Below, piece by piece: positions 1-8,852 of a stretch of DNA of 64,000 nucleotides (position 1 is the stretch's first letter; the number at the start of each line of letters is the position of its first letter). Where the stretch lies: contig NZ_AWFH01000001.1 of assembly GCF_000682715.1 (NCBI RefSeq), forward strand, positions 1 through 64,000. Direction: 5' to 3'. Position numbers and translations under genes: made by a program. This stretch comes from Hyphomonas atlantica corrig. (GTDB taxonomy: Bacteria; Pseudomonadota; Alphaproteobacteria; Caulobacterales; Hyphomonadaceae). The notes under the pieces were generated by a model. The model did not search any database, was not told the origin of the DNA, and saw nothing but the letters and a program-made list of their open reading frames with translations.

Positions 1-51
1 GAAGTGATCCTCGGCTTCCTTCGTGAGAAAGGCCTTTTGAACGGCGATTGA
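1..51 (+). CDS. C-terminal end of an unidentified protein (partial)
   Basis: The first 51 bases form an open frame that enters from the left edge and ends in TGA at 49-51. It encodes the last 16 residues, EVILGFLREKGLLNGD. A perfect hairpin follows 12 bases after the stop, which supports this being a true gene end. The tail is too short to assign a family. Confidence 0.5.
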   Translation, partial: EVILGFLREKGLLNGD

Positions 52-62
52 TACAACCATGA

Positions 63-90
63 CGGGACGTCGGGCTTCCCCGACGTCCCG
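63..90 (+). terminator. Perfect 12-bp hairpin after the first partial gene
   Basis: CGGGACGTCGGG (63-74) and CCCGACGTCCCG (79-90) are perfect reverse complements separated by CTTC. The hairpin lies just after the stop at 49-51 and before the thiolase-like gene. No run of T follows it, so it is either a non-canonical terminator or an RNA 3' end stabiliser. Confidence 0.55.
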
Positions 91-151
91 GCTCGCCTTG
101 CCTCATATCCCACGCTAGGACTCGCCTTATAAGACGAGAAGGAAGCGTGAT

Positions 152-1669
152 ATGGCCAAGGGTGATTTGCCGGTTCTGGTGGGTGTAGGACAGAGCCTGA
201 GCCAATGGGACGGCACGAACGGCCCGGACGGCGCCCCCTCTCCGCTCTCGCTCATGGTAGAAGCCTCCAAAGCTGCGCTCTCCGATAGCGGCGCAGACTT
301 GGCTGATGCAATCGACACGATTGCCGTGGTTCGCATCTTCGAGGATTCCGTCGGCGGCGCGCCTCACCCGCATGGTCACAACACGAACCTGCCGGGCACG
401 CTGGCGCGCGACATCAACGCCTCACCCGACAAGCTGATCTATGAGACCGTGGGTGGACAAAGCCCGCAAGCCCTCGTCAACGAGATGGCCGCACGCATCC
501 ATGCCGGAGACGCAGACTGCGTGCTGATCTCCGGATCGGAAGCCAATCGCGCGTCCAAGGGGGCTCGCCGCAATGGTGTCGAGATTGACTGGGCCGATAG
601 CGCAGACGCGGACTACGAAGATCGCGGCATGGGGCCAATGATGCTGTCGCGGGAAGAAATCAAGCATGGCATTGTCGCGCCAGCCTATTTCTATGCCTTG
701 TTCGAAAACGCGATTGCTGCGCGCGAAGGCCATTCACGTAGTGAACACCGCAAGGCAATGGCGGAACTCTTCCAGCCCTTCACTAGTGTGGCCGCCGGAA
801 ACCCCTATTCACAATTCCCTCAGGAACACTCCGTAGAATTCCTGTCGACCCCGTCAAAAGCCAACTACGAATACGCCGACCCTTTCCTGAAATGGTTCAT
901 CGCGCAGGACGCCGTGAATCAGGGCGCGGCAGCCATCCTGATGAGCAGTTCAAAAGCGGAGGCCTTGGGTGTTCCGGAAGACAAGCGCGTCTATCTGCAC
1001 GGAGGTGGAGAGGCCGCGGATGACCTGATCTCGCTGCGCCCGCGCCTTGATGGATCCTGGGCAATGCAGACCGCAATTGGTCGCGCGCTGGACCAAGCCG
1101 ACAAGACCGCTGACGACATCCAGCATCTTGATCTCTATTCCTGCTTCCCATGCGCTGTCTTCTCTTCGACGGCGGAGCTGGGAATCGACTGGAAGAGTGA
1201 TCCACGTCCCCTGACCCTCACCGGCGGGTTGCCCTTCTTTGGCGGGCCGGGAAACAATTACTCCCTGCACGGGATCGCCGAGATGGCTGCGAAACTGCGC
1301 GCGAATCCTGGCGACTACGGGCTGGTGCTCGCCAATGGCGGCTGGATGACCAAGGAAGCCGTAGGCGTTTACTCCACCGAGAAACCTGCGCGCTTCGCGC
1401 CCGCCGAGCCGTACGCAACGCCAAGTGAACGCGTCACGCTCTGCAAGGACGACTGCGAAGGTATTCTGGAAACATTCACCGTCACGCACGGCAAGGAAGG
1501 CCCGAACAAGGGGATCGCCTTCATTCGGCTGGAAGACGGTCGGCGCGCGCTGGCCAATGCTTCGAAGGAGGCATTCCCTGTCCTGCGGGAAGATGCCTCT
1601 CCGGTGGGTCGGAAAGCTGCCGTCACAGTGGACCCTGAGAAGGAACGCGGCACGTTCAATTTCATCTGA
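152..1669 (+). CDS. Thiolase-like protein (TLP1-like), catalytic Cys absent
   Basis: 505 aa. The protein has a thiolase fold: an N-terminal VLVGVGQ strand, a GSEA segment near 128-131 and a late SLHGIAEMAAKL segment that aligns with the thiolase HEAF-type loop. It is longer than standard thiolases by a C-terminal extension. The nucleophile-loop position reads YETVGGQSPQ (97-106) with no cysteine, and the late CxG region reads LANGGW. Family knowledge: thiolase-like proteins of the TLP1 type lack the reactive cysteines, bind acyl-CoA and carry an extra C-terminal domain. The start is supported by GGAAG about 8 bases upstream. The upstream hairpin and the 45-base gap to gpsA suggest it is the first gene of a short unit. 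The substrate is unknown. Confidence 0.8.
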   Translation: MAKGDLPVLVGVGQSLSQWDGTNGPDGAPSPLSLMVEASKAALSDSGADLADAIDTIAVVRIFEDSVGGAPHPHGHNTNLPGTLARDINASPDKLIYETVGGQSPQALVNEMAARIHAGDADCVLISGSEANRASKGARRNGVEIDWADSADADYEDRGMGPMMLSREEIKHGIVAPAYFYALFENAIAAREGHSRSEHRKAMAELFQPFTSVAAGNPYSQFPQEHSVEFLSTPSKANYEYADPFLKWFIAQDAVNQGAAAILMSSSKAEALGVPEDKRVYLHGGGEAADDLISLRPRLDGSWAMQTAIGRALDQADKTADDIQHLDLYSCFPCAVFSSTAELGIDWKSDPRPLTLTGGLPFFGGPGNNYSLHGIAEMAAKLRANPGDYGLVLANGGWMTKEAVGVYSTEKPARFAPAEPYATPSERVTLCKDDCEGILETFTVTHGKEGPNKGIAFIRLEDGRRALANASKEAFPVLREDASPVGRKAAVTVDPEKERGTFNFI

Positions 1670-1714
1670 TTGAGCCGCTTGCCCCGCTGAGCGGTTTCGA
1701 CCAATCTCCGGCGC

Positions 1715-2719
1715 ATGACGAAACATTTCAAGACATTCGGCGTCATCGGTGGCGGCGCCTGGGGCACTGCAATTGCCCAGATGCTGACCCGCGCAGACCA
1801 GGACGTGCTGATCTGGTGCCGCGAGCCTGAAATCTCGGATGCCATCAACACGCGTCACGAGAATACAGGCTTCCTGCCGGGCGTTGCCCTGAACCCGGCG
1901 CTGAAAGCGACTTCGGACCTGGCTGATCTTCACCTGATGGATGCGCTGTTTGCCGTTGCTCCAGCGCAGCACACGCGGGCAACGCTCATGGCGCTGAAAG
2001 GACATATTCGTCCCGGAACGCCTGTCGTTCTCTGCTCGAAGGGGATTGAGCTGAAGACCGGCGAATTCATGACGCAGGTCCTGAAAGATGAACTGCCCGA
2101 AGCCGTTCCGGCCGTGATGTCGGGGCCAAGTTTTGCAATTGACGTGGCCAAAGGTCTGCCGACAGCGGTCACCTTCGCGATTGAGGATGAGGCGCTTGGC
2201 ACCGAATTGATCGCCGCGGTCGCCACACCAAACTTCCGCCCCTATCTGGCGCATGACCTGCTGGGCGCTGAAATCGGCGGCGCGGTGAAGAATGTACTGG
2301 CCATTGCGTGCGGTATCGCACTGGGCAAGGGACTTGGCCGCTCTGCGCATGCGGCGTTGATCGCGCGGGGAAGCGCCGAAATGACCCGACTGGCGCTCGC
2401 GTTGGGCGCAGAGCGTGAAACCCTGTCCGGCCTGTCCGGTCTCGGAGACCTGGTGCTGACCTGCTCGTCAGAGACGAGCCGCAACATGAGTTGCGGCATG
2501 GCGCTGGGAAAAGGCGAGCGGCTGGAAGATATTCTGGGCGCACGAAATGCGGTGACCGAAGGCGTCGCGACTGCACCGGTCCTGAAGCGGCTCGCGGCAG
2601 AACGCGGTGTGGATATGCCGATCTGTGATGCCGTCGCAGATGTGATTGAAGGCGCGATCAGCGTGGATGAGGCCATCCAGCAGCTGCTCATGCGACCGAA
2701 CAAGGCAGAAACCGTTTAG
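1715..2719 (+). CDS. gpsA: NAD(P)H-dependent glycerol-3-phosphate dehydrogenase GpsA
   Basis: 334 aa, normal family length. It reduces dihydroxyacetone phosphate to sn-glycerol-3-phosphate, the backbone for phospholipids, in the cytoplasm. The dinucleotide-binding motif GGGAWGTA lies at 12-19, SGPSFA at 136-141, the catalytic lysine in GAVKN (K192), and the C-terminal signature GLSGLGDLVLTCSSETSRN at 239-257. It starts 45 bases after the thiolase-like gene on the same strand and converges with the MBL hydrolase gene, leaving a 23-base gap. All key residues are present. Confidence 0.96.
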   Translation: MTKHFKTFGVIGGGAWGTAIAQMLTRADQDVLIWCREPEISDAINTRHENTGFLPGVALNPALKATSDLADLHLMDALFAVAPAQHTRATLMALKGHIRPGTPVVLCSKGIELKTGEFMTQVLKDELPEAVPAVMSGPSFAIDVAKGLPTAVTFAIEDEALGTELIAAVATPNFRPYLAHDLLGAEIGGAVKNVLAIACGIALGKGLGRSAHAALIARGSAEMTRLALALGAERETLSGLSGLGDLVLTCSSETSRNMSCGMALGKGERLEDILGARNAVTEGVATAPVLKRLAAERGVDMPICDAVADVIEGAISVDEAIQQLLMRPNKAETV

Positions 2720-2742
2720 GCTGGTAACCTTGCCCAAGCCCG

Positions 2743-3654
2743 TCAGGCGGCGGATTTCGCCAGTTCAAAATGAGAGCGAACGGTCGGCTTGTCATCTGGC
2801 GAGACGGCAACACCCGTCTTGATCAGCTCAATCATGTGGCCAAGCACCGACATGGCGGCTGCCGGATGTAGCCGTTTGTCGACGTCGGCATACATCACTT
2901 TCACCATTTCAGGGATTGAGGTCTGCCCCGAGCGCATCTGATCCAGTATGGCTGCCTCCCGCGCACGGCGGTGATTGGCGTATTCGGTGATAAAGCGGTC
3001 GACAAATTCCTTGCCGCGAACGGGGCTGCCATGCGTGGGCCAAAGGGTATCGAATTCCATCGCCTGGATCTTGTCGAGGCTGCGCATATAGTCGCCCATG
3101 TCGCCATCGGGCGGTGCGACCACCGTGGTCGACCAGCCCATGATATGGTCGCCTGACAGGCACGCATTCTCTTCGCGCAGACCAAAGCAGAGATGGTTGC
3201 AAGTGTGGCCGGGTGTTTCGATGACGTCCAGCGTCCAGCCGGGTCCGGAGATGACATCGCCGTCGCCAACCTTCACATCCGGCATGAAGCCGAGATCGTC
3301 TGCGCTGCCGAGTTCGCCCTTGGCCGTCGGCACACCGCAATTCTTTGCATAGGTCTTGCAGCCAGCCCATTCGGCCAAAGGCGTAGCCAGTGGAGAATGA
3401 TCAGAATGGCCATGTGTAACCAAAACGTGTGTTACGGTCTCGCCTTCAAGCGCCTTTTTCAATGCTTCGAAATGATCGGCATTTTCCGGGCCGGGGTCGA
3501 TCACAGCGACTTCGCCGTGCCCGATGATGTACACGCCTGTGCCAACATAGGTGAATGGTCCCGGATTGTTCGCGACTACCCGGCGGATCAGCGGAGAGAC
3601 CTGCTCCACAACGCCATACTCAAACTCGATTTCGCGAATATAGGGAATTGCCAT
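2743..3654 (-). CDS. MBL-fold metallo-hydrolase (LACTB2 / glyoxalase II-like)
   Basis: 303 aa. The zinc motif HGHSDH is at 81-86, with a further metal histidine in ETPGHTCNH (about 146-154), an aspartate in LSGDH and a late histidine in WPTHG. The C-terminal part (after about 225) has the winged-helix-like tail with ILDQMRSG seen in LACTB2-like hydrolases. Family members cleave thioesters, RNA or lactones, and the substrate cannot be told from sequence. It shares orientation with the two downstream-strand neighbours (ATP-grasp-like and DUF442 proteins), 41 bases from the former. Confidence 0.88.
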   Translation of the reverse strand: MAIPYIREIEFEYGVVEQVSPLIRRVVANNPGPFTYVGTGVYIIGHGEVAVIDPGPENADHFEALKKALEGETVTHVLVTHGHSDHSPLATPLAEWAGCKTYAKNCGVPTAKGELGSADDLGFMPDVKVGDGDVISGPGWTLDVIETPGHTCNHLCFGLREENACLSGDHIMGWSTTVVAPPDGDMGDYMRSLDKIQAMEFDTLWPTHGSPVRGKEFVDRFITEYANHRRAREAAILDQMRSGQTSIPEMVKVMYADVDKRLHPAAAMSVLGHMIELIKTGVAVSPDDKPTVRSHFELAKSAA

Positions 3655-3695
3655 TTTCTAGTCTCTTGCAGCGGTTCTGACTGGCCGGAGCGAGA

Positions 3696-4634
3696 TCACC
3701 GCTTCTTCGATGCAAATGCGACTGCGAACGCCTGAGCCATGCGGCGCGTGGCGCGAAGCTTGGCCGCCAGCTTCAGAGCAACAGGCGGGCCCATATCAGT
3801 CTTGTTTGCGTCGACGATGAAGATTCGTCCGGACTGCCGGTCACGTAGGACGTCCACACCACCCCAGTCCAGTCCGATGGATGCCGCAAAGCGCTCAATC
3901 ACGGCAATTTCATCATCCGTGTAGCAATTGCGAGGCTCGTCGAGCAAAACCTGGACATTCTCATTCAGAAAACGGCGCTCAAGCGGACGACGCTTGCGGA
4001 ACACGACGACGGGCGAGCCTGCAACAATGCAGCATCGCAGATCCTCGACCAGTCCGCCTTCAATCTCATTATCGACCAGCCGTTGGTACGTCTTTCCGGG
4101 CAGTGGCGTGTCCAGCGGGCCTTCCAGGATGCGGCCGTCATGCGCAGCGTTCAGCTCGGACTTCTCGACCATACGGCCCTGATGAGTGGTTGGGTCGACA
4201 GACAGGGAGTAGCCCGCAGCCTCTTCAAAGGCGGCAGCAACAGTCGATTTCGATATGTCATCACAGGAGAAATTAACCAGCTTTGCGCCATCTCTCACTG
4301 TCGGGACCGAGTTGTCGGTTTCCGTCGAGTCGTCGAACTGCATGACAATGTCAGCCGTCTGGACATCATCAATCAGTTTCGCACCGGACACGTGCATGAC
4401 AGGCCAGATGAAGTACCAAGGGCGCGGCTTATCGGGATAGAACGCAATCGTAGGGCGCTTGTGACCGGTCAGACGGCGCCATGTGCGCCAGGTCTGAGCG
4501 AAGAAATAAAAGCAGAACCAAGTGAAGATGTCGTGCGCGAGGGAAAGCGTGAGCGGAACGCGGTGCCCGGTCTTCTTAACCAGCATGGCGCCATCGTCAT
4601 ATTTGAAGTCGGTGATCCATAGACGATCGCTCAT
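3696..4634 (-). CDS. ATP-grasp-like protein of unknown function
   Basis: 312 aa. The ATG at 4634 is chosen because AGGAG lies 8 bases upstream; the upstream extension in the same frame is Cys/Arg-rich and looks non-coding. The C-terminal third has WGGVDVLRDRQSGRIFIVDA followed by NKTDMGPP, which resembles the metal- and phosphate-binding end of ATP-grasp ligases (D..R...G..F..D.N). The N-terminal part (KPRPWYFIWP) suggests a pre-ATP-grasp region. No transmembrane segment is convincing. I infer an ATP-dependent carboxylate-amine or thiol ligase or kinase; the product is unknown. It lies between an MBL hydrolase and a DUF442 gene. Confidence 0.65.
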   Translation of the reverse strand: MSDRLWITDFKYDDGAMLVKKTGHRVPLTLSLAHDIFTWFCFYFFAQTWRTWRRLTGHKRPTIAFYPDKPRPWYFIWPVMHVSGAKLIDDVQTADIVMQFDDSTETDNSVPTVRDGAKLVNFSCDDISKSTVAAAFEEAAGYSLSVDPTTHQGRMVEKSELNAAHDGRILEGPLDTPLPGKTYQRLVDNEIEGGLVEDLRCCIVAGSPVVVFRKRRPLERRFLNENVQVLLDEPRNCYTDDEIAVIERFAASIGLDWGGVDVLRDRQSGRIFIVDANKTDMGPPVALKLAAKLRATRRMAQAFAVAFASKKR

Positions 4635-4772
4635 CCATTCCACTCCTGTCGCGCATTTGGCCTCATGACCTGCGCCTCCCTGTGTTGGCCTTCGCATGGC
4701 CCGCCCACACTGACAACACACTTAATGCGGCGCAAGTGTGACCAGTTGCTCACAAACTTGTGCGATTGATGA

Positions 4773-5183
4773 TCAGAGCAACGACTGCAAACTGGACAGA
4801 TCATAGCCCGCATCTGCTGCGGCATCGACGATTTCTTGCGCTGCTCCCTGCCCCGCATGGGTCAGCGCCCAGGCCGTGATGCTGCGGGTTCCGGTGCGGC
4901 AATACGCCAACACCGGCTGAGGCGCTTCGTTCAGAATATTTCCAGTCCGTTCAACCACTTCGGGTGTCGGCGCACCGGAAAATGGCAAAGCAACAAAGGT
5001 CAGTCCCAACGATTCGGCTTTCGCGCGGATCGCGCCCATGCGCGGCTGAGTAACCCCGCCTTCTCCGTCCGGACGGTTTGCAACGATCGTTTTGAAGCCT
5101 GCAGCCTGAATCTCGGCAACATCCTCCTCATCAATTTGAGGAGCGACGGCAAAAGCTTCCGTAACGCGGCGAATATCGGCCAT
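4773..5183 (-). CDS. DUF442/TIGR01244 phosphatase-like or sulfur-transferase-like protein
   Basis: 136 aa. The N-terminal half resembles the dual-specificity phosphatase-like domain (VANRPDGEG at 35-43). The reactive loop YCRTGTRS (94-101) has C95 and R100, the C-R-x-G-T-R-S form typical of DUF442. This domain is often fused or adjacent to MBL-fold sulfide oxidation proteins (Blh-type), and an MBL hydrolase lies about 1.1 kb downstream on the same strand. It could act in sulfur metabolism or as a small phosphatase. Start is ATG at 5183. Confidence 0.83.
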   Translation of the reverse strand: MADIRRVTEAFAVAPQIDEEDVAEIQAAGFKTIVANRPDGEGGVTQPRMGAIRAKAESLGLTFVALPFSGAPTPEVVERTGNILNEAPQPVLAYCRTGTRSITAWALTHAGQGAAQEIVDAAADAGYDLSSLQSLL

Positions 5184-5319
5184 ATTTTCGTGTCCTTGCC
5201 TGTGTCTGCGGTCTTGATCGGCTGTCGCTACAAGCTAAGGATTGCGGATCGCGATGCCAAGCGCCCGAAACGGCGGCAAGACGAATTTCCTATTACCAGC
5301 AACGGAATAGCAAAAGAAC

Positions 5320-6291
5320 GTGTCCTCATTCCAACGTGCCATTAGCCGAGTTCCGTGGGCCTATACGTTCAGGCGCCTGCTGATTGCAATCCCTACAATG
5401 TTGGCCATCATCACGATGGCGTTCTTCATGATGCGCGCGGCGCCGGGCGGCCCGTTCGACGGTGAGCGGAAACTGCCACCCGCAACCGAAGCGGCGATCG
5501 CCGCCAAGTTCGGTTTCGACAAGCCGCTGCACGAGCAATACTTGAACTATGTAGGCGGTGTGCTGGGGGGAGATTTCGGCCCCTCCTACAAGACGCTCGG
5601 TAAGAGCGTGAATGATTTGATCGCCGATGGATTGCCGATTTCGCTGACCATCGGCTTCCTCGCCATGGGACTTGGCCTGGTGGTTGGAACACTGCTCGGC
5701 GTGTTTGCCGGGCTCAGGCAGAATACGAGCGCAGATTACGGCGTGATGGGCATCGCCATGGCGGGCATATCCATTCCGACTTTTGTTACCGGCCCTATTC
5801 TGATCCTGATATTCGCGCTCGGCGCTGGCATCTTCGCAGTCGGCGGCCTCGGCACGTATCCGAACATCGGCATGAGCTGGCACAACATGACCCTTCCGGT
5901 CATCACGCTTGCCCTTCCACAGATCGCCATCATCTCGCGCCTGATGCGCGCGTCCATTATTGAAACGATGCGATCCAACCATATCCGCACAGCGCGCTCC
6001 AAAGGGCTGACCGAGCGGCAGGTCATCGCGCGCCACGCCTTGCCGGCCGCGCTCCTACCGCTGATCTCCTATGCCGGGCCAGCCATGGCACGGGTCATGA
6101 CAGGCTCGGTGGTCATCGAGAAGATTTTCGGCCTGCCGGGTCTCGGCACCTATTTTGTCGATGGCGCGCTCAACCGGGACTACACGCTCGTGATGGGCGC
6201 GATCATTGTCTATGCGGGCCTGATTGTCTTGCTGAACCTGCTCGCTGACATTCTCTATGCCCTGCTCGATCCGAAAGTGAAGTACGACTGA
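5320..6291 (+). CDS. oppB: Oligopeptide/dipeptide ABC transporter permease, OppB type
   Basis: 323 aa, about six transmembrane helices. The start is GTG at 5320; the next ATG is too far into the first helix. Family features include the N-terminal RRLLIAIPTMLAII helix, the RAAPGGPF segment after it, and the EAA coupling motif in ARSKGLTERQVIARHALP near 235-253. It forms the membrane channel with the OppC partner, whose ATG overlaps this stop (TGATG at 6289-6293). No substrate-binding protein or ATPase gene is in the neighbourhood, so these must be encoded elsewhere if the transporter is functional. Confidence 0.9.
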   Translation: MSSFQRAISRVPWAYTFRRLLIAIPTMLAIITMAFFMMRAAPGGPFDGERKLPPATEAAIAAKFGFDKPLHEQYLNYVGGVLGGDFGPSYKTLGKSVNDLIADGLPISLTIGFLAMGLGLVVGTLLGVFAGLRQNTSADYGVMGIAMAGISIPTFVTGPILILIFALGAGIFAVGGLGTYPNIGMSWHNMTLPVITLALPQIAIISRLMRASIIETMRSNHIRTARSKGLTERQVIARHALPAALLPLISYAGPAMARVMTGSVVIEKIFGLPGLGTYFVDGALNRDYTLVMGAIIVYAGLIVLLNLLADILYALLDPKVKYD

Positions 6292-7202
6292 TGACGGATC
6301 TCGATCCCCTCCTCGACCCGACCGGACGTGTTGAACCGGTACAGAAAGCCATTGTGGGCGGCCGTTCGCTTTGGGATGACGCGCGTGCGCGACTGTTCCG
6401 CAACCGCGCCGCCGTGATCTCGATGTGGATCCTGGGCGCACTGGTCCTGATCGCCGTGTTTGGCCCCATGCTTTGGGTGCATAAGTACAGCACGATTTCC
6501 GACCTGCGCACGATTGCGCCAACCTTCGATGGTATGCACCCGCTAGGCACCGACCTCCAAGGGCGTGACTTGCTCGCCCGCCTGATGATCGGGCTTCGGA
6601 TCTCGCTGATGGTGGGTATCGTCGCAACGGCGGTCAGCCTCGTCATCGGGGTCAGCTGGGGCGCGACGGCGGGTTATCTGGGTGGCCGCGTCGACAATTT
6701 CATGATGCGGATCGTCGACGTCCTCTACGCCCTGCCCTTCATCTTCTTCGTGATCCTGCTGCTCACCGTGTTCGAGCGAAACATTGTCCTTATCTTCGCA
6801 GCCATCGGCGCGATTGAGTGGCTGACAATGGCGCGCATCGTGCGCGGCCAGACGCTGGCCATTAAAGGCAAGGAATTCATCGAGGCCGCCCGCGCGGCCG
6901 GTGTCAGCCGGAAGGACATCATCACGCGACACATCCTGCCAAATGTGATCGGGCCGGTTGCGGTATACGTCACGCTGACCATCCCGGTCGTCATCCTGGC
7001 TGAAAGCTTCCTGTCCTTCCTTGGCCTTGGGGTGAATGAGCCACTGACCTCTCTCGGGGTCCTGATCTCTGATGGCGCAGACCGGATGGAGGAAAAGCCC
7101 TGGATGCTGCTGGCGCCGGCGCTGACCATGGCGGTCACCCTGCTCTGCCTGAACTTCATCGGCGACGGCCTCCGCGACGCACTGGACCCCAAGGATCGCT
7201 AA
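6291..7202 (+). CDS. oppC: Oligopeptide/dipeptide ABC transporter permease, OppC type
   Basis: 303 aa. It has the OppC N-terminal segment (RLFRNRAAVISMWILG, about 33-48), a long periplasmic loop with HPLGTDLQGRDLLARL near 83-98, and the EAA motif in ARAAGVSRKDIITRHILPN near 201-219. It is translationally coupled to the upstream OppB gene through TGATG. The pair would form the heterodimeric membrane channel of a peptide, nickel or glycoside importer; the substrate cannot be deduced from the permeases. Ends 112 bases before manC. Confidence 0.9.
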   Translation: MTDLDPLLDPTGRVEPVQKAIVGGRSLWDDARARLFRNRAAVISMWILGALVLIAVFGPMLWVHKYSTISDLRTIAPTFDGMHPLGTDLQGRDLLARLMIGLRISLMVGIVATAVSLVIGVSWGATAGYLGGRVDNFMMRIVDVLYALPFIFFVILLLTVFERNIVLIFAAIGAIEWLTMARIVRGQTLAIKGKEFIEAARAAGVSRKDIITRHILPNVIGPVAVYVTLTIPVVILAESFLSFLGLGVNEPLTSLGVLISDGADRMEEKPWMLLAPALTMAVTLLCLNFIGDGLRDALDPKDR

Positions 7203-7227
7203 CGATCAGGACATCAGCCTTCAACTT

Positions 7228-7256
7228 TTGACACGCCGTGATTTTTTTGGTCACCG
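7228..7256 (+). promoter_or_regulatory. Possible promoter for manC
   Basis: A perfect -35 hexamer TTGACA lies at 7228-7233. The segment 17 bases further on (TCACCG) is a poor -10, and a T7 run (7242-7248) sits in the spacer, so this is only a weak call. The T run may instead belong to the end of the OppC transcript. Confidence 0.25.
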
Positions 7257-7314
7257 GCCTGACATGTGCACGCTTCATGCGCCATAAACGCAAGGTTGGC
7301 AGAGGGCAGACAGA

Positions 7315-8754
7315 ATGACGAAACGAGTCGCGGACATTGTGCCGGTTATCATATGTGGCGGGTGCGGCACGCGTCTGTGGCCACTGTCGCGTAAAAGCTA
7401 TCCCAAGCAGTTTGTACCCCTTGTCGGTGAAACATCCCTGTTCAAGGCGTCCGCGCTCAGACTGACAGGTGGCAGGTTTACGCCTCCCCTGATCCTGACC
7501 AATGCAGATTTCCGGTTTCTGGTACGCGAGCAGCTGGCGGAAATAGGCATCACAGATCCGACGATCCTGATCGAACCCGAAGCGCGCAATACAGCGCCTG
7601 CCATTCTGGCGGCAGCGCTTTACCTGGAAAAGTCCGATCCAGACGCCCTGATGCTGGTCGCCCCTTCAGACCATGTCATTCCAGACAATGAGGCGTTCCT
7701 TGCCTCTATCCTTGCGGCAACAGACGCCGCGCGGGCCGGTCAGCTTGTCACGTTCGGTATTGAGCCCACACATCCAGAAACCGGGTATGGATATCTGGAA
7801 TTGAGCGAGCCAACTGGGGCAGGCTCCTTGTCTCCGATCAAACTGAAGCAGTTTGTCGAGAAGCCCAGCATCGACCGCGCCACCGACATGCTGGCGAGTG
7901 GCAATTTCCTATGGAATGCTGGCATCTTCCTGTTCAGCGTGAGAAGCATTCTCGCCGCTTTCCGCAGGTTTGAACCAGACATGGTCGAACATGTTGCCCA
8001 GTCAGTTGACCGGTCAGAGAACGACCTGGGTTTTATCCGCCTGGCTCCTGACAGCTGGAGCAGGACCCAGTCCATTTCCGTCGACTATGCCGTCATGGAA
8101 CGCACCGACAATCTCAGCGTCGTGCCGTTCTCTGGTAAATGGTCTGACCTTGGGGGATGGGACGCCGTTCGACGAGAGACCGAGCCCGACGAGAATGGAG
8201 TCTCCAGCAGCGGCCCCGTCACCGCCATTGAGTGTCGGGACTCTTTGCTGAGGTCAGAAAGTGACAGCGTGGAACTCGTCGGCATTGGCTTGAAAGACAT
8301 CATCGCCGTGGCAATGCCGGACGCGGTCCTCGTCGCTGACAGTTCTCGCGCGCAGGACGTAAAAATTGCCGTCAGCAAGCTCAAGGAAAAGCAGGCCCCT
8401 CAAGCTGAACAATTCCCCCGCGACTATCGCCCATGGGGCTGGTTCGAATCCATCGCTGTCGGAGAGCGGTTCCAAGTAAAACGCATTCTCGTGAAGCCTG
8501 GTCAGTCAATATCCTTGCAGTCACATAATCACCGTGCGGAACACTGGATTGTTGTCTCCGGAACCGCTCAGGTGACGATAGACGAAAAAGTTCAACTCGT
8601 CACGGAAAACCAATCGGTATACATACCTGTCGGCTCCGTGCATCGTCTTGAGAATCCGGGCAAACTGCCAGTCGTTCTGATCGAAGTTCAGACTGGAAGC
8701 TATCTCGGTGAAGACGACATCATTCGCTACGAAGACAAGTACGCGCGAAACTGA
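7315..8754 (+). CDS. manC: Bifunctional mannose-1-phosphate guanylyltransferase / mannose-6-phosphate isomerase
   Basis: 479 aa, the usual length for the type II bifunctional enzyme. It makes GDP-mannose for exopolysaccharide, LPS or glycan synthesis. The nucleotidyltransferase signature GGCGTRLWPLSR is at 18-29, with FVEKPS near 181-186 and NAGIF. The C-terminal cupin isomerase domain (about 360-479) has the metal-binding SLQSHNHRAEHWIVVSGTA motif. Start ATG at 7315 follows GAGGG about 9 bases upstream. It stands alone: no other GDP-sugar gene is adjacent. Confidence 0.93.
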   Translation: MTKRVADIVPVIICGGCGTRLWPLSRKSYPKQFVPLVGETSLFKASALRLTGGRFTPPLILTNADFRFLVREQLAEIGITDPTILIEPEARNTAPAILAAALYLEKSDPDALMLVAPSDHVIPDNEAFLASILAATDAARAGQLVTFGIEPTHPETGYGYLELSEPTGAGSLSPIKLKQFVEKPSIDRATDMLASGNFLWNAGIFLFSVRSILAAFRRFEPDMVEHVAQSVDRSENDLGFIRLAPDSWSRTQSISVDYAVMERTDNLSVVPFSGKWSDLGGWDAVRRETEPDENGVSSSGPVTAIECRDSLLRSESDSVELVGIGLKDIIAVAMPDAVLVADSSRAQDVKIAVSKLKEKQAPQAEQFPRDYRPWGWFESIAVGERFQVKRILVKPGQSISLQSHNHRAEHWIVVSGTAQVTIDEKVQLVTENQSVYIPVGSVHRLENPGKLPVVLIEVQTGSYLGEDDIIRYEDKYARN

Positions 8755-8852
8755 ACGGTAATAGTCCCGACGGATTACGTGCGCCGCCTTGAACTGACGC
8801 GTCGACGGCCTTTATCTACAGGACGCGCTACAAGTTCAGTCAGGGAGTCCAA

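Noticed and set aside
950-2350. A 466-aa open frame antisense to the thiolase-like and gpsA genes
   Set aside because: It is covered by two well-supported genes on the other strand, has no ribosome site, and its composition is that of a shadow frame.
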